Shown: piece by piece, positions 23,701 to 34,579 of the stretch
Layout: the number at the start of each line of letters is the position of its first letter
Numbering within the stretch: position 1 is the first letter of the stretch
Source: JANLYC01 sp963815445
GTDB lineage: Bacteria; Actinomycetota; Actinomycetes; Propionibacteriales; Nocardioidaceae
Reading direction: 5' to 3'
Assembly (NCBI GenBank): GCA_963815445.1
Contig: CAWFGV010000011.1
Location: 62,001-126,000 of the forward strand
DNA length: 64,000 nt
The notes under the pieces: generated by a model
Databases searched by the model: none
Seen by the model: the letters and a program-made list of their open reading frames with translations, nothing else
Told to the model about the DNA's origin: nothing
Program-made: the position numbers and the translations under genes

Positions 23701-24450
23701 CTAGACGCCGGCGGCGAAGCCGTCGCGCAGCTGCACCGCGGTGGCCTGCAGGGCCCGCGCCATCGTCTCGGTCTGGTCGGCCGTCACCCGGCTGACCGGA
23801 CCCGAGAGCGACACCGCGGCCTTGAACGGGAGGCCGTTGATCGGAGCCGCCACGCACCGGACGCCCTGCTCCTGCTCCTCCTCGTCGACCGCGTAGCCAC
23901 GGGTCCGGATCTCGGCCATGGAGGCGAGCAACGCGTCGGGTGTCGTCATGGTGTGCTCGGTGCGGGCGGGCATCCCGGCGCGCTTGACGATGGCCACCAC
24001 GTCGTCGTCGTCGAGCATGGAGAGGATCGCCTTGCCCACGCCGGTGCAGTGCAGCATCACGGCGTGGCCGACCTCGGTGAACATGCGCATCGACTTCGTC
24101 GACGGCACCTGGGCGACGTACACCGCGGACTCGCCGTCGAGCATCGCCATGTTGGTGGTCTCGCCGAACTCGTGGACGAGGCGGCCGAGCCGTGGCTCGG
24201 CCCACGAGCCGAGCATCTTGCCGGCCACGTCGCCGAGTCGGATCATCCGGGGACCCAGCGCGTACCGGCGCGAGGGCTCCTGGCGTACGTAGCCCTGGTT
24301 GACGAGGGACCGCATCAGGCGGTGGATCGTCGGCATCGGGAGCTCGGACCGGGCCGCCAGGTCCGACAGGGTCAGGGTGCCGCCGCCGTCGGCGAGGTGC
24401 TCGAGCAGGCTGAACGCCCGGTCCACCGACTGCACGCGTTCGGTCGCCAT
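23701..24450 (-). CDS. IclR family regulator of the purine island
   Basis: A 249-residue regulator. The N-terminal winged helix (about 1-65) is RVQSVDRAFSLLEHL ... SELPMPTIHRLMRSLVNQGY; the effector domain follows (NMAMLDGESAVYVAQVPS, VMLHCTGVGKAILSML, AAPINGLPFKAAVSLSGP). The start is the ATG at 24450, preceded by GGAGG. It is divergently transcribed from the hyi-gcl-allantoinase operon and converges with the xanthine/urate operon. The architecture and neighbours match AllR-type repressors, which respond to allantoin-pathway intermediates or glyoxylate; the effector here is inferred. Paired palindromes in its own promoter point to autoregulation. Confidence 0.9.
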   Translation of the reverse strand: MATERVQSVDRAFSLLEHLADGGGTLTLSDLAARSELPMPTIHRLMRSLVNQGYVRQEPSRRYALGPRMIRLGDVAGKMLGSWAEPRLGRLVHEFGETTNMAMLDGESAVYVAQVPSTKSMRMFTEVGHAVMLHCTGVGKAILSMLDDDDVVAIVKRAGMPARTEHTMTTPDALLASMAEIRTRGYAVDEEEQEQGVRCVAAPINGLPFKAAVSLSGPVSRVTADQTETMARALQATAVQLRDGFAAGV

Positions 24451-24455
24451 CAAAC

Positions 24456-24491
24456 CTCCGTTGGGTGGAGACATCATTCCGTTGGGCGGAA
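24456..24491 (-). promoter_or_regulatory. Pair of predicted IclR operators in the iclR promoter
   Basis: CTCCG-TTGGG-TGGAG (24456-24470) and TTCCG-TTGGG-CGGAA (24477-24491) are two 5-5-5 palindromes starting 21 bp apart, with identical spacers. The first overlaps the ribosome-binding site of iclR, so occupancy should block its own expression. Confidence 0.65.
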
Positions 24492-24575
24492 GGCTTCCAG
24501 AATACGGCCTTGCCCAGCTGACGGCATCCCCGGACCGGATCGCGGACTTGACGCGCCTGTGCGCCACTCCTAGGA

Positions 24576-24611
24576 TTCCGTAAAACAAAATAACAATTCC
24601 ACTCTATGGAA
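24576..24611 (+). promoter_or_regulatory. Pair of predicted IclR operators upstream of hyi
   Basis: TTCCA-CTCTA-TGGAA (24597-24611) is a perfect 5-5-5 palindrome, and TTCCG-TAAAA-CAAAA (24576-24590) is a half-conserved box 21 bp upstream. The surrounding AT-rich run (TAAAACAAAATAACAATTCC) is exceptional for this genome and probably contains the promoter. Confidence 0.6.
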
Positions 24612-24634
24612 ACAAGAGGAGAGGCTCGGTCGTC

Positions 24635-25465
24635 ATGACGCATCAGTTGCGGTACGCGGTGAACTGCTCGCTGCTGTTCACCGAGGTCGCGCTGCTCGAG
24701 CGGCCGGCGGCGGCCAAGGCCGCCGGTTTCGACGCCGTGGAGTTCTGGTGGCCGTGGCCCGACCAGCCGGTGCCGGCCGACCGCGACGTGGATGCCTTCG
24801 TGGCGGCGATCCGTGACGCCGGCGTCCAGCTGATCGGACTGAACTTCTTCGCCGCCCAGCTCACCGGCCCCGACTGTGGTGTGCTCTCGATCCCGGCCCG
24901 GTCGACGGAGTTCACCGACAACATCGACGTCACCGTCGGGATCGGCGAGCAGCTCGGGGTCGGCGCGTTCAACGCGCTGTACGGCAACCGGGTCGACGAC
25001 GCCTCGCCGGAGGAGCAGGACGAGCTGGGTGCGGCCAACCTGGCCCGCGCGGCGGGGGCTGCGGCGACGATCGGGGCCACGGTCCTGGTCGAGCCGGTCA
25101 GTGGACCCAAGCCGTACCCGCTGCGCACGGCCGCCGACGTGGTCCAGGTCCTCGACCGCGTCCGCGGGCTGGGCGCCGCGAACGTCGGTCTCCTGTTCGA
25201 CGTGTTCCATCTCGCCAACAACGGTGACGACGTCACCGCAGCGATCGCGGCGTACGCCGACCAGGTGGCCCACGTGCAGATCGCGGACGCGCCCGGCCGC
25301 GGCGAGCCAGGCTCCGGCCAGCTCGACCTCGATCGCTATCTGGACCTGCTCGAGGCCGCCGGCTACACCGGCTGGGTCGCCCTCGAGTACAACCCGACCA
25401 CCACCACGACGGACAGCCTCGGCTGGCTCACCCGCGAGCGGCGCTCCAGCGCCGCCTCGGCGTGA
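24635..25465 (+). CDS. hyi: Hydroxypyruvate isomerase
   Basis: A 276-residue TIM-barrel isomerase interconverting hydroxypyruvate and tartronate semialdehyde. The N-terminus RYAVNCSLLFTEVALLERP and AAKAAGFDAVEFWWPW are typical of Hyi, as are the metal/acid residues in TVLVEPVSG, GLLFDVFHLANNGDDV and HVQIADAPGRGEPGSG, and the final WVALEYNP. It is the first gene of the glyoxylate-assimilation operon, which is consistent with this substrate. GAGGAG lies about 10 bases before the ATG. Confidence 0.9.
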   Translation: MTHQLRYAVNCSLLFTEVALLERPAAAKAAGFDAVEFWWPWPDQPVPADRDVDAFVAAIRDAGVQLIGLNFFAAQLTGPDCGVLSIPARSTEFTDNIDVTVGIGEQLGVGAFNALYGNRVDDASPEEQDELGAANLARAAGAAATIGATVLVEPVSGPKPYPLRTAADVVQVLDRVRGLGAANVGLLFDVFHLANNGDDVTAAIAAYADQVAHVQIADAPGRGEPGSGQLDLDRYLDLLEAAGYTGWVALEYNPTTTTTDSLGWLTRERRSSAASA

Positions 25466-25491
25466 CGCGAGGCCTTCACGAAGGAGACAGC

Positions 25492-26384
25492 ATGACCACC
25501 ATCGCATTCATCGGCCTCGGCATCATGGGGGGACCGATGGCCGCCAACCTGGTGAAGGCGGGCCATGACGTCGTGGGCTACAACCTGCACCCCGAGCCCG
25601 TCGAGCGGCTGGTCGCCGCCGGTGGCCGAGGTGCGGGCAGTGTGGCCGAGGTCGTGGCAGGCGCCGACGTCGTCATCACCATGGTGCCGGACTCTGCCGA
25701 CGTCGAGTCGGTCGCGCTCGGCGAGGACGGTATCTACGACCACGCCAAGCCGGGCACGATCCACCTCGACATGAGCTCGATCCGGCCCGACGTCGCAGCC
25801 AAGGTGGCCGAGCAGGCGCGCGAACGTGGGCTGCGTGCCCTCGACGCCCCGGTGAGCGGGGGAGAGGCGGGGGCGATCGAGGCCACGCTGTCGATCATGG
25901 TCGGCGGCGAGTCGGCCGACTTCGAGGAGGTCAAGCCCATCCTCGAGGCCGTCGGCAAGACCGTCGTCCATGTCGGCCCCAGCGGCTCCGGCCAGACCGT
26001 CAAGGCCGCCAACCAGCTGATCGTCGCCGGCACGATCGAGCTCGTCGCCGAGGCGATCGTCTTCCTCGAGGCCTATGGAGTGGACACGGAGGCCGCGGTG
26101 ACCGTGCTCGCCGGTGGGCTCGCCGGCAACCGCATCCTGGACCGCAAGGCAGCGTCGATGCTGCGGCGTGAGTTCGAGCCGGGCTTCCGGATCGACCTGC
26201 ACCACAAGGACATGGGCATCGTCACCGCCTCTGCACGCGAGAAGGGTGTCGTGATCCCGCTCGGTGCGGTCGTCGCCCAGCTGATCGCCTCGCTCCGTGC
26301 CCAGGGCCACGGCGGGCTCGACCACTCGGCGCTGCTGAAGATCGTCGAGCAGCTGTCGGGCCGTGCGGGCGACGAGGACTCCTG

Positions 26385-26385
<1 letters not shown>
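25492..26385 (+). CDS. glxR: 2-hydroxy-3-oxopropionate (tartronate semialdehyde) reductase
   Basis: NAD(P)H-dependent beta-hydroxyacid dehydrogenase of 297 residues that reduces tartronate semialdehyde to D-glycerate. Rossmann motif at the start (TIAFIGLGIMGGPMAANLVK), substrate-binding DAPVSGGEAGAIEATLSIM, and the catalytic lysine region GSGQTVKAANQLIV. The ATG at 25492 follows AAGGAG. The context, between hyi and gcl, distinguishes it from 3-hydroxyisobutyrate dehydrogenase. Its TGA overlaps the ATG of gcl. Confidence 0.93.
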
Positions 26386-28160
<1,775 letters not shown>

Positions 28161-28170
28161 GGGCGAGCCG

Positions 28171-29289
28171 GTGCGGGTGGTCATCGCTCCCGACAAGTTC
28201 AAGGGCTCGCTGACGGCGGCAGAGGTGGCGGCGGCGGTCGCGGACGGGCTGACGCGGGTCCGACCGGACCTCGAGATCGTCACGCGTCCGGTGGCTGATG
28301 GCGGTGACGGGACCGTCGACGCCGTGGTCTCGGTCGGGTTCGAGCGGGTCCACGTCGACGCCGTGGGTCCAACGGGGGAGCGGGTCGCGACGTCGTACGC
28401 CGTCGCCGGTGAGCGCGCTGTCGTCGAGCTGGCCGCGGTCGTGGGGCTCGACCTGCTGCCTGACCGTAGGCCCGACCCGCTGGGCAGCTCGACCTACGGC
28501 CTGGGGATGGTCCTTGGGCACGCCATCGAGCAGGGCGCCCGCGAGATCGTCCTCGGCGTCGGCGGCAGCGCCTCGACCGATGGGGGCGCGGGAATGGTGC
28601 AGGCGCTCGGTGCCGACGCCCGCGACGCCGCCGGCCGGCCGCTGCCGCGCGGCGGCGGTGCGCTCGCCGACGTGGCGAGCGTCGATCTCACGGACCTGCA
28701 TCGGCGGGTGGGCGACACCCGCTTCGTCGTCGCGAGCGACGTCGACAACCCGTTGCTCGGTGGTCGAGGTGCCGCCGCGGTCTTCGGGCCACAGAAGGGT
28801 GCCGGTCCGGACGACGTGGACCTGCTCGAACGCGCTCTGCGGCGGTGGTCCGACGTCGTCGGTGCGGCCACCGGTTCCGACCACACCGGTACGCCGGGCG
28901 CGGGAGCCGCGGGTGGGACCGCGTACGCCGCGCTCGCACTGCTCGACGCCGAGCTGCGCCCGGGCATCGGGCTGCTGCTCGACCTGGTCGGATTCGCCGA
29001 CGCGCTCACGGGCGCCGACCTGGTGATCACGGGGGAGGGCTCGCTGGACGAGCAGTCGCTGGCGGGCAAGGCGCCGGTCGGCGTCTCGGCAGCCGCTGCC
29101 GCGGTCGGTATCCCGGTGGTCGCGGTCGCTGGGCGCTGCCTGCTCGACGAGGCGACGCTGGCTGCCCACGACATCGTGGCGGCGTACCCGCTGACGGACC
29201 TCGAGACCGATGTCGGGGTGAGCATGCGCGAGGCTGCCGCCTTGCTGCGTCGGGTGGGGGAACGCATTGCGGCAGAGTGGCTCGCATGA
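28171..29289 (+). CDS. glxK: Glycerate kinase (type I, GlxK/GarK)
   Basis: Phosphorylates D-glycerate, probably to 2-phosphoglycerate, delivering the carbon to glycolysis. The 372-residue protein has the family signature VVIAPDKFKGSLTAAEVA at the N-terminus, VADGGDGTVDAV, the GVGGSASTDGGAGM nucleotide loop, and LVITGEGSLDEQSLAGKAP near the C-terminus. GTG start at 28171, ten bases after gcl. Its TGA overlaps the ATG of the allantoinase gene (ATGA). Confidence 0.95.
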   Translation: MRVVIAPDKFKGSLTAAEVAAAVADGLTRVRPDLEIVTRPVADGGDGTVDAVVSVGFERVHVDAVGPTGERVATSYAVAGERAVVELAAVVGLDLLPDRRPDPLGSSTYGLGMVLGHAIEQGAREIVLGVGGSASTDGGAGMVQALGADARDAAGRPLPRGGGALADVASVDLTDLHRRVGDTRFVVASDVDNPLLGGRGAAAVFGPQKGAGPDDVDLLERALRRWSDVVGAATGSDHTGTPGAGAAGGTAYAALALLDAELRPGIGLLLDLVGFADALTGADLVITGEGSLDEQSLAGKAPVGVSAAAAAVGIPVVAVAGRCLLDEATLAAHDIVAAYPLTDLETDVGVSMREAAALLRRVGERIAAEWLA

Positions 29290-30629
29290 ACAGCCACCCG
29301 GTGGACCTGGCGATCCGCGGCCGGCAGATCTTGATCGGCGACCGGTTCGAGCCAGGCAGCATTGCGGTCACGGACGGTCTCGTGGTCGCCGTCGGGGCTC
29401 TCGACGCGGCGGTCGAGGCGAAGGACGAGGTCGTCCTCGCCGACGACGAGGTGCTGATCCCGGGCCTCGTCGACACCCATGTGCACGTCAACGAACCGGG
29501 GCGCACCGAGTGGGAAGGCTTCGCCACGGCGACGCGCGCGGCCGCCGCGGGTGGTGTGACGACGATCCTCGACATGCCGTTGAACTCGATTCCGGCGACG
29601 CTCGACCCGGACTCTCTGCGGGTGAAGCAGGAGGCTGCCGCGGGGCAGTGCCACGTGGATGTCGGCTTCTGGGGCGGGGCGGTACCGGGCAACCTCGGCC
29701 GGTTGCGCAGCCTGTACGACGCCGGCGTCTTCGGGTTCAAGTGCTTCCTGCTGGACTCGGGCGTGCCCGAGTTCCCACCGCTGCTGGGCGATCAGCTCGA
29801 GCAGGCAATGACCGAGATCGCGACTTTCGACGGGTTGCTCATCGTGCATGCCGAGGACGGCGCCGTCATCGACGCGGCCCCGGCACCCGCGGGGGTCGAC
29901 TACGCCCGGTTCCTGGGATCCCGACCGAAACAGTCCGAGAACGTCGCGATCGACCACGTCATCGACGCTGCCCGCCGGACGGGCTGCCGGGCGCACATCG
30001 TGCACCTGTCGAGCGCCGAGGCGGTGCCCCGGCTGCGGGCCGCCCGGGCCGAGGGGGTCCCGATCACCGTCGAGACGTGCCCGCACTACCTGACGCTGGA
30101 CGCCGAGTCCGTGCCGGCTGGGCAGACGCAGTACAAGTGCTGCCCGCCGATCCGTGAGGCCGCTAACCGCGACGCGCTGTGGGACGCCCTGGCCGAGGGC
30201 GTGATCGACGTCGTGGTGTCGGACCACTCGCCGTCGACGGTCGACCTGAAGCGCCTTGACACCGGAGACTTCGGCACCGCCTGGGGTGGTGTGTCGTCGC
30301 TTCAGCTGGGGCTGCCCCTCGTCTGGACCGAGGCGCGACGGCGTGGCCATCACCTGACCGACGTGCTGCGGTGGATGTCGACCCGGACCGGCGACTTCGT
30401 CGGCCTGGCAGACCGCGGCCGGATCGCGGTCGGGTCACGCGCCGACCTGGTGGTGCTCGCGCCGGACGAGACGTTCGTCGTCGACCCCGCCAGGCTCTAC
30501 CATCGCAACGCGATCAGCCCGTACGCCGGACGCGAGCTGAGTGGCGTCGTCCGGCGCACGTATCTGCGTGGATCGCCGGTCACCGGCGACAACCCCCGCG
30601 GCGACCTCATCGAACGAGAAGGAACCTGA
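29286..30629 (+). CDS. allB: Allantoinase
   Basis: Cyclic amidohydrolase of 447 residues opening the hydantoin ring of allantoin to allantoate. Motifs: GLVDTHVHVNEPGRTEWEG (HxH metal site), GVFGFKCFLLDSGVPEFPPL with the carbamylated lysine, IVHAEDG, RAHIVHLSS, VETCPHYLTLDA and VVSDHSPST with the catalytic Asp. The KCFL and CPHYL forms are characteristic of allantoinase rather than dihydropyrimidinase. It overlaps glxK by four bases and is followed one base later by allantoicase. Confidence 0.95.
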   Translation: MNSHPVDLAIRGRQILIGDRFEPGSIAVTDGLVVAVGALDAAVEAKDEVVLADDEVLIPGLVDTHVHVNEPGRTEWEGFATATRAAAAGGVTTILDMPLNSIPATLDPDSLRVKQEAAAGQCHVDVGFWGGAVPGNLGRLRSLYDAGVFGFKCFLLDSGVPEFPPLLGDQLEQAMTEIATFDGLLIVHAEDGAVIDAAPAPAGVDYARFLGSRPKQSENVAIDHVIDAARRTGCRAHIVHLSSAEAVPRLRAARAEGVPITVETCPHYLTLDAESVPAGQTQYKCCPPIREAANRDALWDALAEGVIDVVVSDHSPSTVDLKRLDTGDFGTAWGGVSSLQLGLPLVWTEARRRGHHLTDVLRWMSTRTGDFVGLADRGRIAVGSRADLVVLAPDETFVVDPARLYHRNAISPYAGRELSGVVRRTYLRGSPVTGDNPRGDLIEREGT

Positions 30630-30630
30630 C

Positions 30631-31680
30631 ATGGCAGATTTCACCGAGCTGACCGACCTGGCCTCCAGGGCCCTCGCAGGAAGTGTGGTCTGCGCCAACG
30701 ACGAGCTGTTCGCCGAGCGGGAGAACCTCATCCTGCCCGGAGCTCCGACGCACGCGGTCGAGGACTTCGGCCACAAGGGCAAGGTGTACGACGGCTGGGA
30801 GACCCGCCGTCGCCGCGAGCCGGGGCACGACTGGGCGGTCGTCCGGCTCGGCGTGGCCGGGGTCGTGCACGGCGTGGTCGTCGACACCTCGTTCTTCAAG
30901 GGCAACTACCCGCCGGAGATCTCCGTCGAGGGTGCCTCGATCGAGGGATACCCAAGCCCGGCCGAGCTCGATGATGCGACGTGGGTGACTCTGGTCGAGA
31001 AGTCGGCCGCGCAGGGACACACGCAGAACAGCTACGAGGTCGCGGATCGTGGTCGGTGGACCCATGTACGACTGTCGATCTATCCCGACGGAGGTGTCGC
31101 GCGCTTCCGCGTGCACGGGGTGGCGGTGCCTGACCCGCGCTTCCTCGACGGGACGATCGACCTCGCGGCCGCCGAGAACGGCGGTCGGCTGGTCGAGACG
31201 TCCGACGCGTTCTACTCCTCGCCGGCGAACATCATCCAGCCCGGCCGTGCCCGGATCATGGGGGAGGGGTGGGAGAACGCGCGCCGCCGCGGCGGTGGCA
31301 ACGACTTCGCCGTCTTCGCCCTGGCCGCCAAGGGGATGCCGCGTGACCTCGAGGTCGACACGTCGTACTTCGTCGGCAACGCCCCCGGGTGGGTGCGGGT
31401 GGCCGCCGCCGACGAGACGGCAGGGTCGCTGGACGACGAGGGCTCGTGGTGGGACGTCGTGCCGCGCGTCCGCGTGCAGCCCGACACCCGGCACCGGTTC
31501 CTGGCGGCCGACCGTCGGCCGGCCACACACCTTCGGCTCGACGTCTACCCCGACGGCGGGCTGACCCGGTTGCGCTGCAACGGCGAGGTCGAGCCGGCCA
31601 CCCTTGCCGACCTCGGGCAGCAGTGGTGGGACCTGCTCACCGACGAGCACCGGGCGACGATCGGGGCCTTCCCGCTCTAA
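30631..31680 (+). CDS. alc: Allantoicase
   Basis: Hydrolyses allantoate to ureidoglycolate and urea. The 349-residue protein consists of two repeated jelly-roll units: HAVEDFGHKGKVYDGWETRR...LGVAGVVHGVVVDTSFFKGN in the first and ARIMGEGWENARRRGGGNDF...DLEVDTSYFVGNAPG in the second, each ending in a LSIYPDGGVARFRVHG / LDVYPDGGLTRLRCNG block. This internal duplication is diagnostic. It is the last gene of the operon; ureidoglycolate lyase is not found in the window. Confidence 0.95.
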   Translation: MADFTELTDLASRALAGSVVCANDELFAERENLILPGAPTHAVEDFGHKGKVYDGWETRRRREPGHDWAVVRLGVAGVVHGVVVDTSFFKGNYPPEISVEGASIEGYPSPAELDDATWVTLVEKSAAQGHTQNSYEVADRGRWTHVRLSIYPDGGVARFRVHGVAVPDPRFLDGTIDLAAAENGGRLVETSDAFYSSPANIIQPGRARIMGEGWENARRRGGGNDFAVFALAAKGMPRDLEVDTSYFVGNAPGWVRVAAADETAGSLDDEGSWWDVVPRVRVQPDTRHRFLAADRRPATHLRLDVYPDGGLTRLRCNGEVEPATLADLGQQWWDLLTDEHRATIGAFPL

Positions 31681-31692
31681 CGGGGTGTGTCC

Positions 31693-32160
31693 CTATCGGC
31701 GGGATGGGTGTTGGGCTCGCTCCGACGCGCGGTCGTGCCGATGAGCGGACCGCCCGGCCGGACTCGCACTTGGGGGGCCGTCTCCCGATCGAGCCGAGTG
31801 CTCGCGACTCAGATACCGAACCGGCTTGCCGAGCGACTCTGCGTAGGCAATCTCCCGTCGGGTTGACTCACCTAGGTAGCCGCCCGGATCCACGATGTAC
31901 ACCTCGTCAGCCATACGAATCTTCTGGAAGTGCACGCTGCCGAGCCGCCCCTTCAGGTCCGAGCTGTCGGCAGTCCAGTCGTAGTCCGGCAGGTCGGGGA
32001 GGCTGAACATTCCGAGACTGATCACGACGCAACCTTCCAGCGTGAGCCGCTGGTTGACCTCCGCGAACTCAGCCTCAAACTTGGTCGAGCCGCAGAGCGT
32101 GATGACCTTCGCCTCACCCTCGGCCGACTGCGGCGCCTGCTCGTCATCCATGGGGTTCAT
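31693..32160 (-). CDS. Nucleoside 2-deoxyribosyltransferase-like protein
   Basis: A protein of about 155 residues. KVITLCGSTKFEAEFAEVNQ begins a Rossmann-like fold, and MADEVYIVDPGGYLGESTRR plus EIAYAESLGKPVRYLS match the family pattern in which D-x-G..ES..E residues bind the nucleoside. Such proteins are often encoded with nucleotide-scavenging or phage-defence genes, but no specific partner is seen here. The start at 32160 or 32151 cannot be resolved; neither has a good ribosome site. The Arg/Ser-rich C-terminal tail of about 30 residues is atypical and may be a read-through extension. Confidence 0.7.
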   Translation of the reverse strand: MNPMDDEQAPQSAEGEAKVITLCGSTKFEAEFAEVNQRLTLEGCVVISLGMFSLPDLPDYDWTADSSDLKGRLGSVHFQKIRMADEVYIVDPGGYLGESTRREIAYAESLGKPVRYLSREHSARSGDGPPSASPAGRSAHRHDRASERAQHPSRR

Positions 32161-32330
32161 GATGGGTGAACGGCAAGACGAATCTGTCGCCGCCCCCTGG
32201 ACGTCCGCTCGTGCCGCTGTCCGCGCGGATCTGCCGATGAGCGTGCGTGCTCGCGTGGGGAAGACAGCTCGTCCCCAGGCGTACAATGATCGTGCTCGCA
32301 CCCAGCAGAGGAAGCCCTTTAGGAGGCGCC

Positions 32331-32504
32331 GTGTGGTGGGTATGGGTGCTTGTGGTCTTGGCCGTTCTATTGGCGATCACTTTCGTCCTGACGAGGGGCA
32401 TGCCAGGGCCCAATCAAAGGGAGATCAAGGAACATCGGCGTAGTCAAGCCGGCGGTGATCTTGAGAAGGGTGGCGGCAGCGGCAGCGGCGGCGCGATCCA
32501 ATAA
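32331..32504 (+). CDS. Small single-pass membrane protein
   Basis: A 57-residue protein below usual gene-calling size. GTG at 32331 is preceded at ideal spacing by AGGAGG, and a TACAAT -10 hexamer lies at 32285-32290. One membrane helix (WWVWVLVVLAVLLAITFVL) is followed by a hydrophilic tail with REIKEHRRSQ and a Gly/Ser-rich end. The strong ribosome site makes it believable; function unknown. It diverges from the deoxyribosyltransferase-like gene. Confidence 0.6.
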   Translation: MWWVWVLVVLAVLLAITFVLTRGMPGPNQREIKEHRRSQAGGDLEKGGGSGSGGAIQ

Positions 32505-33019
32505 ACATCAACCGCGCCGGGCGCACGGAACTGCCGGTCCGCCCGCGGGACCGCGACTCTGCCGCACCGCGCGCGTCCCGCGCGACCATGCGGCTCTAGG
32601 ACTGACGCTGTTGGCCCGCCCCACCCTCACATGAACCCGTTGTCGCCGTGCGTTCCTGTTGCGGCCACCGCGCGGTCGCATGTTCCCCCGGTCTCAAGGT
32701 CAGGTGTTCAACTGCAAGTGTGGCCAAGCCATGGAAGTGTCGGCTGGGCAGGCATCGTTGGGTGAAGACGCACGACCACGAACGTTCCCCTGTCGTTCAA
32801 GGACTGGTAGTTGCTCCAGCATCAACCCGCCCCTGTCTCTGGTCCGATGCAGCCGACGGTCCGCAACAGGATCCACACGGTCGACAGGACGTTCGTGGCA
32901 TTCCTCGACCCGAAGCGAAGCACCGTCCTCGATGGCCTCTCCTGGCGCGCCGTTAGCACGTCCGCATCTGCCGCGATCCGTGCGGGCATGTCGTTGAGCG
33001 GTGGTGGGACGATGCGGTC
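32505..33019. other. Gene-free stretch of about 515 bases
   Basis: No convincing coding frame, tRNA or repeat was seen. Overlapping open frames here are Arg/Ser-rich and have no ribosome sites. It may be eroded former coding DNA in the accessory stretch between the purine island and the DUF222 gene. Confidence 0.4.
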
Positions 33020-33961
33020 ATGACTGATGCTCGGACGGTCGACCTGCCGGCCGAACTCCTGGACGAGGTGGCCAGCGTGGTCGGGGCGGAGGTCACTCTT
33101 CTCAGTCGCCTACCCGGAGGCGTCAATGGGGGTGCCTTTCACGTCCAGTTGGCTGGAAGGGCAACTGCAGTTCTCAAAGCAGTGCCCCGGGCACACCCCT
33201 ACCACCTGGACGAGACGTTGCGAGCCCAGGGAGTGGTCGAGCACATGCGTAGGCGCGGGTATCCCACCCCGGCCTGGCTCGGAGTCGGGGCAACAGCCAC
33301 GCATGTGTGGCATCTGATGGACTTCGTTGACGCGGCTCCCGCGCCAGAGTTGACCCCGTCCCTCGTTGAGCAATTGATGGAGATCATTGAACTCCAGGCT
33401 GGTCAAGCCTCCGAGCCCTACGACCACTGGTCGTACGCCTGGCGGGTCGCTACCGGTCAGGGATCGGCTGTCGCTGGGCTGGATTTCGACGAGACGCCGG
33501 AGCAGTCGCTTCTTCGCCAGTCAGTGGCCGGGCTCTCGGGGTATTCCTCCGTGGTGTCGGCCTTGGTCGAGCGCCTGCGGCTCGGGTGTGCCGGCGTCCC
33601 ACCACCACGAGAGGCACCTGACATGGTCCATGCCGATCTCTCAACCCCCAGCAATGTCCTGGTCCGTGACGGAGCGGTGGTGGCGGTCGTGGATATCGGG
33701 AACGCAGGTAGCGGCACGCGGGCGATCGATCTCACCAGCCTCCTGTGGTACACCTTCCAGAAGCCATTGCTGGACGGTGTCCGAAGGCGGCTGTGGACGA
33801 GAATCCTCGACCTGGTCGGCTGGGAGGGGGCGGCGGTGCTCGCAGCAGCACAGATCCTCTACATGCTCGATATCCCCATAGGTCACGGGCGCCACGATGT
33901 CGTTCCAGGGGTGGTCGAGCGCGGCCATCGCGCCCTCGACGAGCTCAACGCTCTGCGCTAG
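33020..33961 (+). CDS. Aminoglycoside phosphotransferase (APH)-family kinase
   Basis: A 313-residue protein with the kinase-like fold of APH/choline kinases. The N-lobe includes LSRLPGGVNGGAFHVQLAG with a glycine loop and AVLKAVPR with the ATP lysine. The catalytic Brenner motif is MVHADLSTPSNVLV (H-x-D-x4-N) and the metal motif is VVDIGNAG in place of DFG. Substrate is unknown: relatives phosphorylate antibiotics, amino sugars or other small alcohols. Located in the accessory stretch next to a chloramphenicol-phosphotransferase-like gene, but this alone does not prove resistance. Confidence 0.8.
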   Translation: MTDARTVDLPAELLDEVASVVGAEVTLLSRLPGGVNGGAFHVQLAGRATAVLKAVPRAHPYHLDETLRAQGVVEHMRRRGYPTPAWLGVGATATHVWHLMDFVDAAPAPELTPSLVEQLMEIIELQAGQASEPYDHWSYAWRVATGQGSAVAGLDFDETPEQSLLRQSVAGLSGYSSVVSALVERLRLGCAGVPPPREAPDMVHADLSTPSNVLVRDGAVVAVVDIGNAGSGTRAIDLTSLLWYTFQKPLLDGVRRRLWTRILDLVGWEGAAVLAAAQILYMLDIPIGHGRHDVVPGVVERGHRALDELNALR

Positions 33962-34009
33962 GCGAAGCGCACGCTCATGCCGCAGACCGGTCGATTGATG
34001 CGGGTGGGC

Positions 34010-34579
34010 TCAGGCTGCGAAGAGGCGCTCCCGGATGTGCCTGGCTATTTCCTCCGCGGTGGCGAGGGAGGTGTCGACCTCCAAGTCGTACTCGATGCCC
34101 ACGTGAACGAGATCGGCCTGCTTGTCGGCCATGCCGGTTGCACGGTCGGGGCGGGTCCGCTCCCGCTCGGCCGCCACCGCAGCCGAAGAATGAACGCCAA
34201 TCCAGGCTGCGGGAACAGCGCCGAGTGCTGCTCTCCAGCGTTGCTGTGCAGACGGGCCACTGACGAAGTTGTCCTCGATGATCACCTGCGCCCCCGCCGC
34301 CGCCATCGCCGCGACGCCCGTCATCCATCTGCCCTCCACCTCGGCAAACGCAGGACCCGGGCTAACGCTCCCATCCTGGCTCAGCCGAAGACCCTCGCCT
34401 ACCGAGAGCAGCCGCGGGGGCGCCGCATCGATCAGCGTGTCGACCCCAAGTCGGAGCCAGTACCCGGATAGCTCTTCCTGCAGCCTCCTGGCCAAGGTGG
34501 TTTTCCCCGAACTGGAGCCGCCGTTCAACACAAGGACGCGAAGGGCCGTGTGCGGTCTACTGTCGATCCAGCCGCTCAT
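34010..34579 (-). CDS. Chloramphenicol phosphotransferase-like P-loop kinase
   Basis: A 189-residue P-loop protein. Walker A is LNGGSSSGKTTLARRLQ; VIIEDNFVSGP resembles the Walker B/acceptor region of chloramphenicol 3-O-phosphotransferase; WIGVHSS, RTRPDRATGMADKQADLVHV and the final YDLEVDTSLATAEEIARHI match that family. Relatives in antibiotic producers phosphorylate chloramphenicol, while many homologues have no known substrate. Convergent with the APH-family gene. No strong ribosome site was found at 34579. Confidence 0.8.
   Translation of the reverse strand: MSGWIDSRPHTALRVLVLNGGSSSGKTTLARRLQEELSGYWLRLGVDTLIDAAPPRLLSVGEGLRLSQDGSVSPGPAFAEVEGRWMTGVAAMAAAGAQVIIEDNFVSGPSAQQRWRAALGAVPAAWIGVHSSAAVAAERERTRPDRATGMADKQADLVHVGIEYDLEVDTSLATAEEIARHIRERLFAA

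Noticed and set aside
33020..34579. Antibiotic-resistance island
   Set aside because: The APH-like and chloramphenicol-phosphotransferase-like proteins are family-level matches only; no integrase, resistance regulator or known resistance allele is evident.
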